A stretch of DNA of 24,776 bases from Caldilinea sp. (GTDB lineage Bacteria; Chloroflexota; Anaerolineae; Caldilineales; Caldilineaceae). The first letter of the stretch is position 1, and every line of letters begins with the position of its first letter. The position numbers were made by a program, and so were the translations under genes. The DNA lies in NCBI GenBank assembly GCA_026389955.1, contig JAPLGY010000313.1, positions 1 through 24,776 on the forward strand, read 5' to 3'. Below, piece after piece: positions 11,019 to 19,377 of the stretch. Below the pieces are notes generated by a model. The model was not told where the DNA came from, ran no database searches, and was given only the letters and a program-made list of their open reading frames with translations.

Positions 11019-11034
11019 CGGTCGGTTCCGACCG
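11019..11034. repeat. Small hairpin in the gap before the SanA-like gene
   Basis: CGGTCG and CGACCG pair around GTTC, with no T-run on either side. It lies in the 163-nt gap 10919-11081, which otherwise holds only the larger hairpin at 11054-11083 and no gene that I can support. Confidence 0.45.
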
Positions 11035-11053
11035 CTTTATCAAATGCTCCGAC

Positions 11054-11083
11054 GAACTCCCCTGCCTTCAGGCGGGAGGGTTC
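11054..11083. repeat. 13-bp imperfect hairpin at the end of the glycosyltransferase gene
   Basis: GAACTCCCCTGCC and GGCGGGAGGGTTC pair around TTCA, with one mismatch and two wobble pairs, and overlap the stop codon of the minus-strand gene. The core CTGCCTTCAGGCGGGAGG resembles the end hairpins of IS200/IS605-type elements. It could instead be a terminator for the operon, although no T-run follows on the minus strand. No transposase or TnpB fragment was recognised next to it. Confidence 0.5.
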
Positions 11084-12689
11084 ATGGATACACTTTCCAG
11101 ATCTCGTAGAGGGGGGTTCCATCCCGCTGGGCAAATCGACGTTCCAACACAGGGGTCCGCCCCTGAGCTCTGGCCATTGCAAAAAAGTGGTCGGCTCGCC
11201 CCTGGAAGACTGTGGCGGCAGCGCTGTGCAGCAGATAGACGTTGTCCGGGTTGTCCAAAAAGGGGCGCAGCCGCTCGTTGAACCCCGCGTCGGGCGCCGA
11301 CGGCGATGCGTAGCCAAAGATCTCGATCGGCGTCACGCTGCCAGCAGTCAGATAGCGCACCGGCGCGTCAATCCCCCAGTCCAGGGCGATCGGTGCCCCC
11401 ATCCCGTTGTAGCGCAGGTGATAGGCGAGCGGGTAGCTGGCGTCGGAATGGCTGGCCAGGCCGCCGCTGGCAGCCAGCGCGCGGTGGTAGCCGACGCTGT
11501 GGGTCAGGTCCACGGCCAGGCTGGCGGCCAACAGCGTCGCAACCAGCGGGCGGCCCCAGCCACTTCGCCCAGCCAGCAGGTGACCGCCTGCCAGCCCGAC
11601 CGTGGCCAGCACCAGCGGTTGCAGCAGCGCATAGTGGGTGACAAACAGGTCGCTGACAGTGAAGACGCTGGCCAGCACGGCCAGAGCCAGGAGCAGCAGA
11701 GCCGGCAGCACAAGCCGGGGGGCACGCCAGGCACCCGCCCCGGCTACGACCAGAGCCACCCACGGCGCCACTGGGTTGGCCAGCACCGTCCCCAGATACC
11801 AGAATTGGTCGCCGCGCAGCACCTGCACAAACTGCGCCAGCCGGGCTATCAGGTTGACGCCGACCGCCAGATTGTCGACCCCATAGTAGCTGTGCGTCAG
11901 GTTGTCCCCCAGCGCCGCCAGGGTTCCTCCACTCTGCAGGTTGAACCAAAACAGCGGCAGCAAAGGAAACAGGAAGGCAGCCAGCGCACCCGGCAGGGCC
12001 CGCCCCAGCTGCCGTACGGTCGACTGGGAACTTGCCAGCCGACCCCAGAGCAGCAGCAGGCCCAAAGGCGCCACCACCCAGACGGCCAGCAGCTTGGCAT
12101 AGAGCGCCAGGCCAGCCGCCAGCGCAGCCCAGCGCAGCGGCCGTGCCTCGCCACTGCGCAGCCAGCAGATGCCCTGCCAGAGCATCAGCGCCACCCACAC
12201 CTGTGTCAGATTGGTGACGAAGATTCCCTGGCGGCTCCAGAAGACAAAACTGGGGGAGCCTGCGACCAGGGCAACCGCCACTAAACCTTCCAGCGTCACG
12301 GGGATCGGCCTGCCCTCCTGGCTGTCGTGCCAGACCACCCAGGTCGACACCGCACGCTCCAGCAGCAGCAGCGTCAGCAGCCCACACAGAATCGGCAGCA
12401 CCCGCAGATTGGGGACCCCGATCCCACTCAACGCCAGCATGGGCAGAGACAGATAGACGTTGAGCGCACCGATGTAATCCTGCACCATCAGCGGAAAGGT
12501 GCGCCCCCCCCACGACAGCCCGCTCTCGCGGAAGGCCGTCACCGGGGCTCCAGTCAAGATCTGCATGGCGTTGAGCCCAGCCTCGCGCGCCTCGTCGTAG
12601 TGCAGACCCGGCAGACCCAGCTGATAAAAGGCCAGAGCCAGGTAGAGGAGCAGAAGCAGCGCAAGACAAAAAAGACGCATGGAGGTCAC
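11082..12689 (-). CDS. GT39/ArnT-like integral membrane glycosyltransferase
   Basis: A 535-residue protein. The first membrane helix (residues about 5-22) is followed by a short outer loop with Asp32-Glu33 in HYDEARE, the place where GT-C transferases keep their catalytic acidic pair. About ten further hydrophobic segments follow, then a soluble C-terminal region of about 130 residues. This layout fits transferases that use lipid-linked sugars on the outer membrane face. The donor and acceptor cannot be told. The start is the GTG at 12689, which overlaps the previous stop by GTGA. An in-frame ATG at 12680 is the alternative. Third gene of a coupled operon with the FecR-like and TPR genes. Confidence 0.82.
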   Translation of the reverse strand: MTSMRLFCLALLLLLYLALAFYQLGLPGLHYDEAREAGLNAMQILTGAPVTAFRESGLSWGGRTFPLMVQDYIGALNVYLSLPMLALSGIGVPNLRVLPILCGLLTLLLLERAVSTWVVWHDSQEGRPIPVTLEGLVAVALVAGSPSFVFWSRQGIFVTNLTQVWVALMLWQGICWLRSGEARPLRWAALAAGLALYAKLLAVWVVAPLGLLLLWGRLASSQSTVRQLGRALPGALAAFLFPLLPLFWFNLQSGGTLAALGDNLTHSYYGVDNLAVGVNLIARLAQFVQVLRGDQFWYLGTVLANPVAPWVALVVAGAGAWRAPRLVLPALLLLALAVLASVFTVSDLFVTHYALLQPLVLATVGLAGGHLLAGRSGWGRPLVATLLAASLAVDLTHSVGYHRALAASGGLASHSDASYPLAYHLRYNGMGAPIALDWGIDAPVRYLTAGSVTPIEIFGYASPSAPDAGFNERLRPFLDNPDNVYLLHSAAATVFQGRADHFFAMARAQGRTPVLERRFAQRDGTPLYEIWKVYP

Positions 12690-13972
12690 TCAGCGACCAG
12701 GAAAACTTCCGAGATCATGCTCTGGTAGTTCCAGCCGCTGGCATAGATGCGGATCGAATCAATACGAGCCGGTCGAGTTTCCTTCAAAAGCTCCATCAAA
12801 TTGGGAGAGCGGTAGGTGTACCAGTTGAACGGCGGGATCTTCTCGCCGTTGAGGATCTTCCAGTTGCTGTTTTCAGGGTCCCGGTAATAAAAGCCATGTC
12901 CCCAGGCCAGCTGCTTGCCATAAATATCGGTGTAGTTCACCTCGACCCGCAGCGGGTATTCGGAGCTCAGATAGCCGGCCCCCGACAGGCTCTGAAAGAG
13001 CAGCTTGACGTCCAGCTGCAACATCAGCCGGTCGTAGACGTTGACCTCTTTGTCGATGAACTGGCGGATGCCGACCTCGGTGGGCACGTTGTCTTCCCCC
13101 TGACGCACGAAATAGGCGACGCGTCGGCCATCGCGTTCCATGATGCTGACCTTGCCCGGCGTCACATTTTGGGCGATGACATAGCTTTCCCAGGAATCGC
13201 GCATCTCCTGTGTGAAATTGCCGTTGCGCAGCAGATTCTCAGTGGCAACCACCGGCTGGTCGGCGATGGCCGTCGCAGTGATCCAGGCGCGCAGGCCCGA
13301 AGAGACAGCCAACGCAGGATGGTTTTCCTTGAAGAGCAGCGCCTCGCCAGCGCTGACTGTGATCGCAGTCTGTTCGGCAGTGACGGCAATCTGATAGCTG
13401 CCCGCCCCCAGTTCGATGCGGCCGTGTGGGGTGACCAGCACCACTGCAACCGGACGCTCTACACCGCTGTTGGTAAAGACCCGCAGCTGCCCCCGTTCGA
13501 CCGTGAGCAAAGCCTGGTAGGGCGCATTGCTCAGCTCGAAGAGCGGGCTGCGCATGCGGTCGAGCTGCAGCCGAGTTCCTGAAAAAAGCTGGAGACTGCC
13601 CAGTGCAAAGTCGTTCTCTCCCTCGCTGATCAGCCGCACCGTGGCCTGGGTCGGGCTTTCTCCTGCTTCGACAATGCTGCCTTCCGCCACCTGCTCGCGC
13701 AGCTCAGAAACGGCGATCGGCTCCAGCGAACGGGGAGGGTAGAGCAGAATCGTGCCCTGGATGGGGTCCAGCACCGCGTTCTGGCGTACTGTGGCGTGTT
13801 CGATCCAGTAGCGCAACGTGAGTGGGACCGAGATCGAGAGCACCAGAAAAACAGCAAAGCTGGCCAGCAGCACTGTCCAGGCCAGCCGCTCGGGGTTCTC
13901 GCGCATCCGGCTGTACGGCAGCGGGCTCCAGAAAGGGTCAGGTGCAGGGGGGCCGGTGAGCCCTGAACTCAT
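12686..13972 (-). CDS. Membrane-anchored FecR-like protein with C-terminal jelly-roll-like domain
   Basis: A 428-residue protein. A proline-rich cytoplasmic start is followed by one membrane helix (about residues 31-54). A FecR-like beta region comes next (LFSGTRLQLDRM, ALLTVERGQLRVFT, VVTPHGRIELGAGSYQIAV, ITVSAGEALLF). From about residue 246 a second domain begins with LLRNGNFTQEMRDSW, in the style of carbohydrate-binding or galactose-binding folds. It is probably an exported, anchored protein. FecR proteins usually regulate sigma factors, but no sigma factor is nearby, so a structural or glycan-related role is as likely. The start at 13972 overlaps the TPR stop (ATGA). The same frame stays open to 14341 inside the TPR gene, which is a shadow. 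Confidence 0.78.
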   Translation of the reverse strand: MSSGLTGPPAPDPFWSPLPYSRMRENPERLAWTVLLASFAVFLVLSISVPLTLRYWIEHATVRQNAVLDPIQGTILLYPPRSLEPIAVSELREQVAEGSIVEAGESPTQATVRLISEGENDFALGSLQLFSGTRLQLDRMRSPLFELSNAPYQALLTVERGQLRVFTNSGVERPVAVVLVTPHGRIELGAGSYQIAVTAEQTAITVSAGEALLFKENHPALAVSSGLRAWITATAIADQPVVATENLLRNGNFTQEMRDSWESYVIAQNVTPGKVSIMERDGRRVAYFVRQGEDNVPTEVGIRQFIDKEVNVYDRLMLQLDVKLLFQSLSGAGYLSSEYPLRVEVNYTDIYGKQLAWGHGFYYRDPENSNWKILNGEKIPPFNWYTYRSPNLMELLKETRPARIDSIRIYASGWNYQSMISEVFLVAE

Positions 13973-14544
13973 GCAGGATCCTCTCCGTGGCTGGCACGGG
14001 GCGAGCCTGCGGACGCAGCCTCGATCTGAACAGTGAGCCGTTCGATCCAGTGCAGGGCGTCGCGGTCGTTGGGGTTGACCGCCAGCGCTTCCTGGAAATA
14101 GGCGAGGGCACGCGACAGGTCGCCCCGCTCTTTGTAGATCAGGCCAAGATGATAGTGCACATGGGGGGTGGCTGCATCGAGCGCCAGAGCACGCTCGTAG
14201 GAGTGAATTGCACGCAGCTGCTGCTGCGGGCCGGCCAGTTCGAGCCGGCCAAGATGGGCGGCAGCCAGGTTGCACCAGAGCATCGGATTGTGCGGATGCA
14301 GTTCGGTAGCCTTGCTGAGCACACGCACCGCCTGGCTCCACCGAGCCATCAAAATATAGGCGCCGCCCAGGTTGATCGCCACATCGACGTTGGTTGGTGC
14401 CTGTTCGTACAGTGGCCGCAGCTTTTCGACAGCAGCCTGGGGACGGTTGCTGCGCAACAGCCAGGCACCCTCGCTCAGCGCACGTTTGAATTCTTCAGAT
14501 ACCCGGTCCACAACTCTTTTCCCTACGTTCGTCTGTTCCGCCAC
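13969..14544 (-). CDS. TPR-repeat protein
   Basis: A 191-residue soluble protein with about four tetratricopeptide repeats between residues 20 and 170. Clear units are AINLGGAYILMARWSQAVRV, LWCNLAAAHLGR, and HYHLGLIYKERGDLSRALAY followed by FQEALAVNPND. TPR proteins act as scaffolds for partner proteins, and the partners are probably its operon neighbours. The start is the GTG at 14544. An in-frame stop three codons upstream (14551-14553) rules out an earlier start, and GAGG lies 4 nt before the GTG. First gene of the overlapping three-gene operon. Confidence 0.8.
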   Translation of the reverse strand: MAEQTNVGKRVVDRVSEEFKRALSEGAWLLRSNRPQAAVEKLRPLYEQAPTNVDVAINLGGAYILMARWSQAVRVLSKATELHPHNPMLWCNLAAAHLGRLELAGPQQQLRAIHSYERALALDAATPHVHYHLGLIYKERGDLSRALAYFQEALAVNPNDRDALHWIERLTVQIEAASAGSPRASHGEDPA

Positions 14545-14558
14545 ATTGCCTCAAACAG

Positions 14559-14573
14559 GCTCCTTGCAGGAGC
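14559..14573 (-). promoter_or_regulatory. Leader hairpin of the TPR operon
   Basis: GCTCCT and AGGAGC pair around a 3-nt loop, between the predicted promoter and the GTG start. In the mRNA the hairpin hides an AAGGAG sequence that sits about 15 nt before the start, so it could modulate initiation. It could also be a chance structure. Confidence 0.35.
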
Positions 14574-14588
14574 ACAATACTTCTTGCC

Positions 14589-14617
14589 AGTATACCACAA
14601 GCCAGCGTCTGTTTCAG
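14589..14617 (-). promoter_or_regulatory. Promoter of the TPR/FecR-like/GT39 operon
   Basis: On the minus strand, CTGAAA (14617-14612) and TATACT (14594-14589) are separated by exactly 17 nt. Transcription would start near 14582, about 40 nt before the GTG at 14544. Confidence 0.5.
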
Positions 14618-14640
14618 GAGACACCCCTGGGCGAGTACAG

Positions 14641-14691
14641 CACCCCCTGCCTGCACCCCCTGCCTGCACCCCCTGCCTGCACCCCCGGCCT
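14641..14691. repeat. 13-bp tandem repeat, nearly four copies
   Basis: The unit CACCCCCTGCCTG repeats exactly at 14641-14653, 14654-14666 and 14667-14679. A fourth, degenerate copy starts at 14680 and runs into the stop codon of the transporter gene. A GC-rich hairpin (CCCGGC/GCCGGG, 14684-14700) overlaps its end. The repeat lies upstream of the TPR operon promoter. Confidence 0.85.
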
Positions 14692-16039
14692 ACAGCCGGG
14701 CCGGGGGCTCGTTGCCTGCTTCGAGAATGGCACGCCGCACGTTGACCAGCGGCAGCAGGATCAGCCCGGCCACAAAAAAGATGCCGACTGCCAGCACGGC
14801 CAGCCGGTAGCTGCCGCTAAACTGGATCGCCAGCCCAAACAACAAGGGGCCCAGCCAGCTTGTGCCGCGCTCGCTGATCTCATAGAGGCTGAAGTATTCG
14901 GCCTCCTGTCCTGCAGGGATCATCTGCGAAAAGAGCGAGCGGCTCAGCGCCTGGCTTCCGCCCAGCACGAGCGCGATCACGGCGCCGAGCAGGAAAAACT
15001 GCTGGCCGGTCTGCAGCAGCGGCGAGTAGGCGTAGAGGGTGACACCGCTCCAAATGACCAGGCTGAACCAGATGGCCCGCTGGGCGCCGATTTTGCGGGC
15101 CAGGTACCCGAAGAAGAGGGCACCGAAGAAAGCCACAAATTGCACCATGAGGAAGAGCAGGGGGAGCACGTCGGCGCTCATGCCCAGCTCTTCGGTGCCA
15201 AACTGAGAGCTGAGCGCGATCACTGTCTGGACGCCGTCGTTGTAAAGCAGGTAGGCCAACAAAAAGAGCAGGGTCTGCGGGTAGCGCGGCAGTTTGCGCA
15301 GCGTCTCGCCCAGTTGGCGGAAGCCGATTGTCAGGTAATGGCCGTCGGGGGGCAGGCGCCGTCGTGGCTGCCGGTTTTGCAGCCAGCGGAGCGGCAGCAG
15401 GGTGAAGATCCCCCACCAGAGGCCGGCGGAGGCCAGGCTGATGCGCACGGCACTGCCGCTGTCCAGGCCGATGCGGTCGCGCAGCGTGAACAGGAGCAGG
15501 TTGGCCAGCAGCAGCAGCCCGCCCCCTAGATAGCCCAGCGCCCATCCGACCGATGAAACCCGGTCCCGCTCCTCTGGGCCGGCAATTTCGGGCAAGAAGG
15601 CATTGTAGCAGACGAGTGCAGCCCCAAAGCTGAGGTTGGCGACCAAAAAGAGTGTCCCGCCCAGCAGGTAGGTGTCCCCTTGGACAAAATAGAGCCCCAG
15701 CGTGGCAGAGGCCCCCAGATAGGCAAAAATCGCCATCAGCCGTTTTTTGAGATGGGTATAGTCGACGATGGCTCCCATCACCGGCAGGATCAGCACCTGC
15801 AGCAGCACAGAAAACGAGATCAAATAGGGAAAAAAGGCGTCGGCACGCACCGGGATGCCGAGCGGGAAGACATATCCGTTGCTGTCGGCTGCTGCCCGGG
15901 CGACAGCAGTCAGGTAGGGGCCTAAAAAGACAGAAACGACCGTCGTCGAGAAGGCCGAGTTGGCCCAATCATAGAAATACCAGCCTCTCTGTTCACTCGT
16001 GCCCAACAGGGGGGGCGGGGCAGAAACGGTCGTTTTCAT
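14690..16039 (-). CDS. MFS transporter, UMF1 type
   Basis: A 449-residue protein with about twelve membrane helices. Family landmarks are YDWANSAFSTTVVSVFLGPY at the N-terminus, VMGAIVDYTHLKKRLM after helix 2, and YLLYNDGVQTVIALSSQFG at the start of the second half. These match the UMF1 branch of the major facilitator superfamily, related to yeast Atg22, whose members are often annotated as amino-acid or unknown-substrate exporters. The substrate is not known. AAAGGAG lies 9 nt before the ATG at 16039. It follows glyA by 66 nt on the same strand, with a strong hairpin between them. Confidence 0.88.
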   Translation of the reverse strand: MKTTVSAPPPLLGTSEQRGWYFYDWANSAFSTTVVSVFLGPYLTAVARAAADSNGYVFPLGIPVRADAFFPYLISFSVLLQVLILPVMGAIVDYTHLKKRLMAIFAYLGASATLGLYFVQGDTYLLGGTLFLVANLSFGAALVCYNAFLPEIAGPEERDRVSSVGWALGYLGGGLLLLANLLLFTLRDRIGLDSGSAVRISLASAGLWWGIFTLLPLRWLQNRQPRRRLPPDGHYLTIGFRQLGETLRKLPRYPQTLLFLLAYLLYNDGVQTVIALSSQFGTEELGMSADVLPLLFLMVQFVAFFGALFFGYLARKIGAQRAIWFSLVIWSGVTLYAYSPLLQTGQQFFLLGAVIALVLGGSQALSRSLFSQMIPAGQEAEYFSLYEISERGTSWLGPLLFGLAIQFSGSYRLAVLAVGIFFVAGLILLPLVNVRRAILEAGNEPPARL

Positions 16040-16064
16040 CGGTCGCAGCTCCTTTGGAGAGTCC

Positions 16065-16097
16065 AGCCTGTGCAGGGGGAGATCTCCTGCACAGGCT
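16065..16097. terminator. Perfect 12-bp hairpin between glyA and the transporter
   Basis: AGCCTGTGCAGG (16065-16076) and CCTGCACAGGCT (16086-16097) pair around 9 nt, starting 8 nt after the glyA stop. There is no T-run in the minus direction, so it may act as an attenuator, an mRNA 3'-end stabiliser or a factor-dependent terminator rather than a classical intrinsic terminator. Confidence 0.5.
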
Positions 16098-16105
16098 GTT
16101 GTTGC

Positions 16106-17422
<1,317 letters not shown>

Positions 17423-17487
17423 GACAAAGTTCCTTGCACACGAAATGGATAGGAGGGTTGCCTGCACAGCAGTCAACAACCCCAGAG

Positions 17488-17516
17488 AACTTAACACGCT
17501 TTGCAACATTCGTCAA
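17488..17516 (-). promoter_or_regulatory. Candidate glyA promoter
   Basis: On the minus strand, TTGACG (17516-17511) and TAAGTT (17493-17488) are separated by 17 nt, about 60 nt before the glyA start. The -35 is good and the -10 is weak. It overlaps the candidate promoter of the divergent epimerase gene, so the two could compete. Confidence 0.4.
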
Positions 17517-17529
17517 TCTCTGTTAGGCT
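17501..17529 (+). promoter_or_regulatory. Candidate promoter of the epimerase gene
   Basis: TTGCAA (17501-17506) and TAGGCT (17524-17529) are separated by 17 nt. Transcription would start near 17536, only about 3 nt before the ATG at 17539. That ATG lacks a clear ribosome site. The -10 is a poor match, so support is modest. Confidence 0.35.
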
Positions 17530-17538
17530 GAACAGACA

Positions 17539-18450
17539 ATGCAGATTCTCATCACGGGCGGTGCTGGTTTTATCGGTTCTCACAGCGCAGACGCGGCGCT
17601 GGCGGCTGGCCACAGGGTGCGTGTGCTTGACAACCTCTCCAGCGGCCACACTGCCAATCTGGCACCTGGGGTGGAGCTGTGGGTCGGCGACGTGACCGAC
17701 CCTGGCTGGGCACGTCGGGCAGTGGACGGCTGTGATGCGGTCCTGCACCTGGCTGCGCTGGTGAGTGTGCCCCAGTCTTTGGCTGAACCGCAGCAGACCT
17801 ATACTGTCAACACGACCGGCACTGTGACGCTGTTGGAGGCGGCTCGTGCCGCGGGCGTCCGGCGTTTTGTGCTGGCTTCCACTTGCGCTGTCTACGGTGA
17901 CCTGCCGGGCCCGCACGATGAAATGTCGCCGGTGAAGCCGCTGGTGCCGTATGCCGCCAGCAAGTTAATGGCAGAACAGTGGGTGCAGCTCTACGCCCAC
18001 GCCTACGGGATGGAAACTGTGGTGCTGCGGTATTTCAACGTCTATGGCCCACGCCAACGCCCAGATTCCCCCTACAGTGGGGTGGTGGCCCGCTGGTGCG
18101 CGGCAGCCAGCCGCAACGAAACGTGTACGATCTTCGGCGACGGCCACCAGACACGCGATTTTGTGGCTGTTCAAGATGTTGCGCAGGCCAATGTGTTGGT
18201 GGCCACCCAGAAGCTGCCTGCCTGGGGTCAGCTCTATCAGGTCGGGACCGGCGCGTCGGTTGCGCTCAACGACGTGCTCGCTGCCCTCGACAGCATAGCA
18301 GCGAGCCCGCTGCAGCGTTTTTACGCCCCGCCGCGCGCCGGGGACATCCGCCATTCTGCTGGAAGCAGCGCCCGCCTGCAGCAGCTCGGCTGGCGCCCGA
18401 CCCTTACCCTGCGCGAGGCGCTGGCAGCTTTGCTCGCCTGTCAGCCCTGA
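17539..18450 (+). CDS. NAD-dependent sugar epimerase/dehydratase (GalE-like SDR)
   Basis: A 303-residue extended short-chain dehydrogenase. The NAD-binding GGAGFIGS is at residues 7-14, LDNLSSG follows the second strand, and HLAALVSVPQS is the usual third landmark. The active site is the serine/threonine of ASTCAVYG with Tyr138 and Lys142 in YAASK. LRYFNVYGPRQRPDSPYSGV and the C-terminal RAGDIRHSAG are typical of UDP-glucose or UDP-N-acetylglucosamine 4-epimerases. It likely supplies a nucleotide sugar for surface glycans. The exact substrate is not certain. Convergent with the glucokinase gene, 61 nt away. Confidence 0.88.
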   Translation: MQILITGGAGFIGSHSADAALAAGHRVRVLDNLSSGHTANLAPGVELWVGDVTDPGWARRAVDGCDAVLHLAALVSVPQSLAEPQQTYTVNTTGTVTLLEAARAAGVRRFVLASTCAVYGDLPGPHDEMSPVKPLVPYAASKLMAEQWVQLYAHAYGMETVVLRYFNVYGPRQRPDSPYSGVVARWCAAASRNETCTIFGDGHQTRDFVAVQDVAQANVLVATQKLPAWGQLYQVGTGASVALNDVLAALDSIAASPLQRFYAPPRAGDIRHSAGSSARLQQLGWRPTLTLREALAALLACQP

Positions 18451-18511
18451 GCAGAGCCGCATCAAAAGCCCGATAAAAAGCCCGATGGAGAAACCCGACA
18501 GAAGGTGCGCT

Positions 18512-19297
18512 TCACAACGCTGAAACCAACGGGCTTGAGTCGGTTGCAACCGTTCTCTGCTGCCAGGCCGACATGGCGGCGCCGACAATTCCTGCTTCGT
18601 TCATCAGCTGGGCCTGCACGATTCGGACGGGCCGGCGCAAATGTGGGGCAAACTTGTCAAATTTTTTGCTGACACCGCCGCCGATGATGAAGACGTCGGG
18701 CGAAAAAAGCAGCTCCATCAAAGTCAGATAGTGGTCGACCCGCTTGGCCCACTCGGGCCATTTGAGATCCTGGAGCTTGCGTACGCGGTCGGAGCAGTAG
18801 TGTTCGGCATGAATTCCCTTCATCGGCAGCGGGACATGGCCGAATTCAGTGTTGGGCAGCAGCTTGCCGTCGTGAAAGATGGCACTGCCGATTCCGGTGC
18901 CAAAGGTGAGGAGGATGGCGATGCCTTGGGTGAACTCACGACCCGCTCCGAAGGTCATCTCGGCCACCCCCGCAGCGTCGGCGTCGTTGAGCACGTGAAC
19001 CGGCTGGCCTGTGGCCTGTTCGAAGATCTGCTGCGCCTGGGCACCGATCCACGACGGATCGACGTTGGCTGCCGAGAGCGTCACGCCGTGCCGGACAATG
19101 GCTGGAAAGGTGACCCCGATCGGGCCACTGTAGTTGAAATGGCGGACCAGCTGGTCGACGACCGTGGCCACTGCGGTCGGCGTCGCCGGTTGTGGCGTGG
19201 CAATCCGATGTCGCTCCCCGATCAAGTCTCCGCTCTGCACGTCGACCAGCCTGCCCTTGATCCCGCTGCCGCCAATATCGATCCCCAAAATCTGCAT
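18512..19297 (-). CDS. Polyphosphate glucokinase (ROK family)
   Basis: A 261-residue ROK-family kinase. [11 protein letters not shown] at residues 5-15 forms the phosphate loop, [12 protein letters not shown] holds the sugar-binding Asn-Asp and general base, [12 protein letters not shown] is the second nucleotide segment, and [10 protein letters not shown] contributes the sugar-site Glu and His. The DIGGSGIKG form and the length fit the polyphosphate glucokinase branch, which phosphorylates glucose with polyphosphate and often ATP. The start at 19297 is preferred because GGGAAGGAA lies about 7-10 nt upstream. An in-frame ATG at 19315 has its only GAGG directly against it. Confidence 0.87.
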   Translation of the reverse strand: MQILGIDIGGSGIKGRLVDVQSGDLIGERHRIATPQPATPTAVATVVDQLVRHFNYSGPIGVTFPAIVRHGVTLSAANVDPSWIGAQAQQIFEQATGQPVHVLNDADAAGVAEMTFGAGREFTQGIAILLTFGTGIGSAIFHDGKLLPNTEFGHVPLPMKGIHAEHYCSDRVRKLQDLKWPEWAKRVDHYLTLMELLFSPDVFIIGGGVSKKFDKFAPHLRRPVRIVQAQLMNEAGIVGAAMSAWQQRTVATDSSPLVSAL

Positions 19298-19343
19298 GGC
19301 TCGTTTCCTTCCCATCCTCTCAATTTGATCGACAAGTCGCTAC

Positions 19344-19372
19344 AGTCTACACGTTTGCCCTCTTCTCGACAA
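19344..19372 (-). promoter_or_regulatory. Promoter of the glucokinase gene
   Basis: On the minus strand, TTGTCG (19372-19367) and TAGACT (19349-19344) have 17-nt spacing, just after the glycerate kinase stop. This gives the glucokinase gene its own start point near 19337. Confidence 0.45.
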
Positions 19373-19377
19373 GTAGG

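Noticed and set aside
10821..12284. 487-codon plus-strand frame opposite the glycosyltransferase
   Set aside because: Gln/Arg-rich composition typical of an antisense shadow of a Leu-rich membrane protein.
13973..14341. N-terminal extension of the FecR-like frame
   Set aside because: It overlaps the TPR gene in another frame and has low-complexity composition. The ATG at 13972 forms an ATGA junction.
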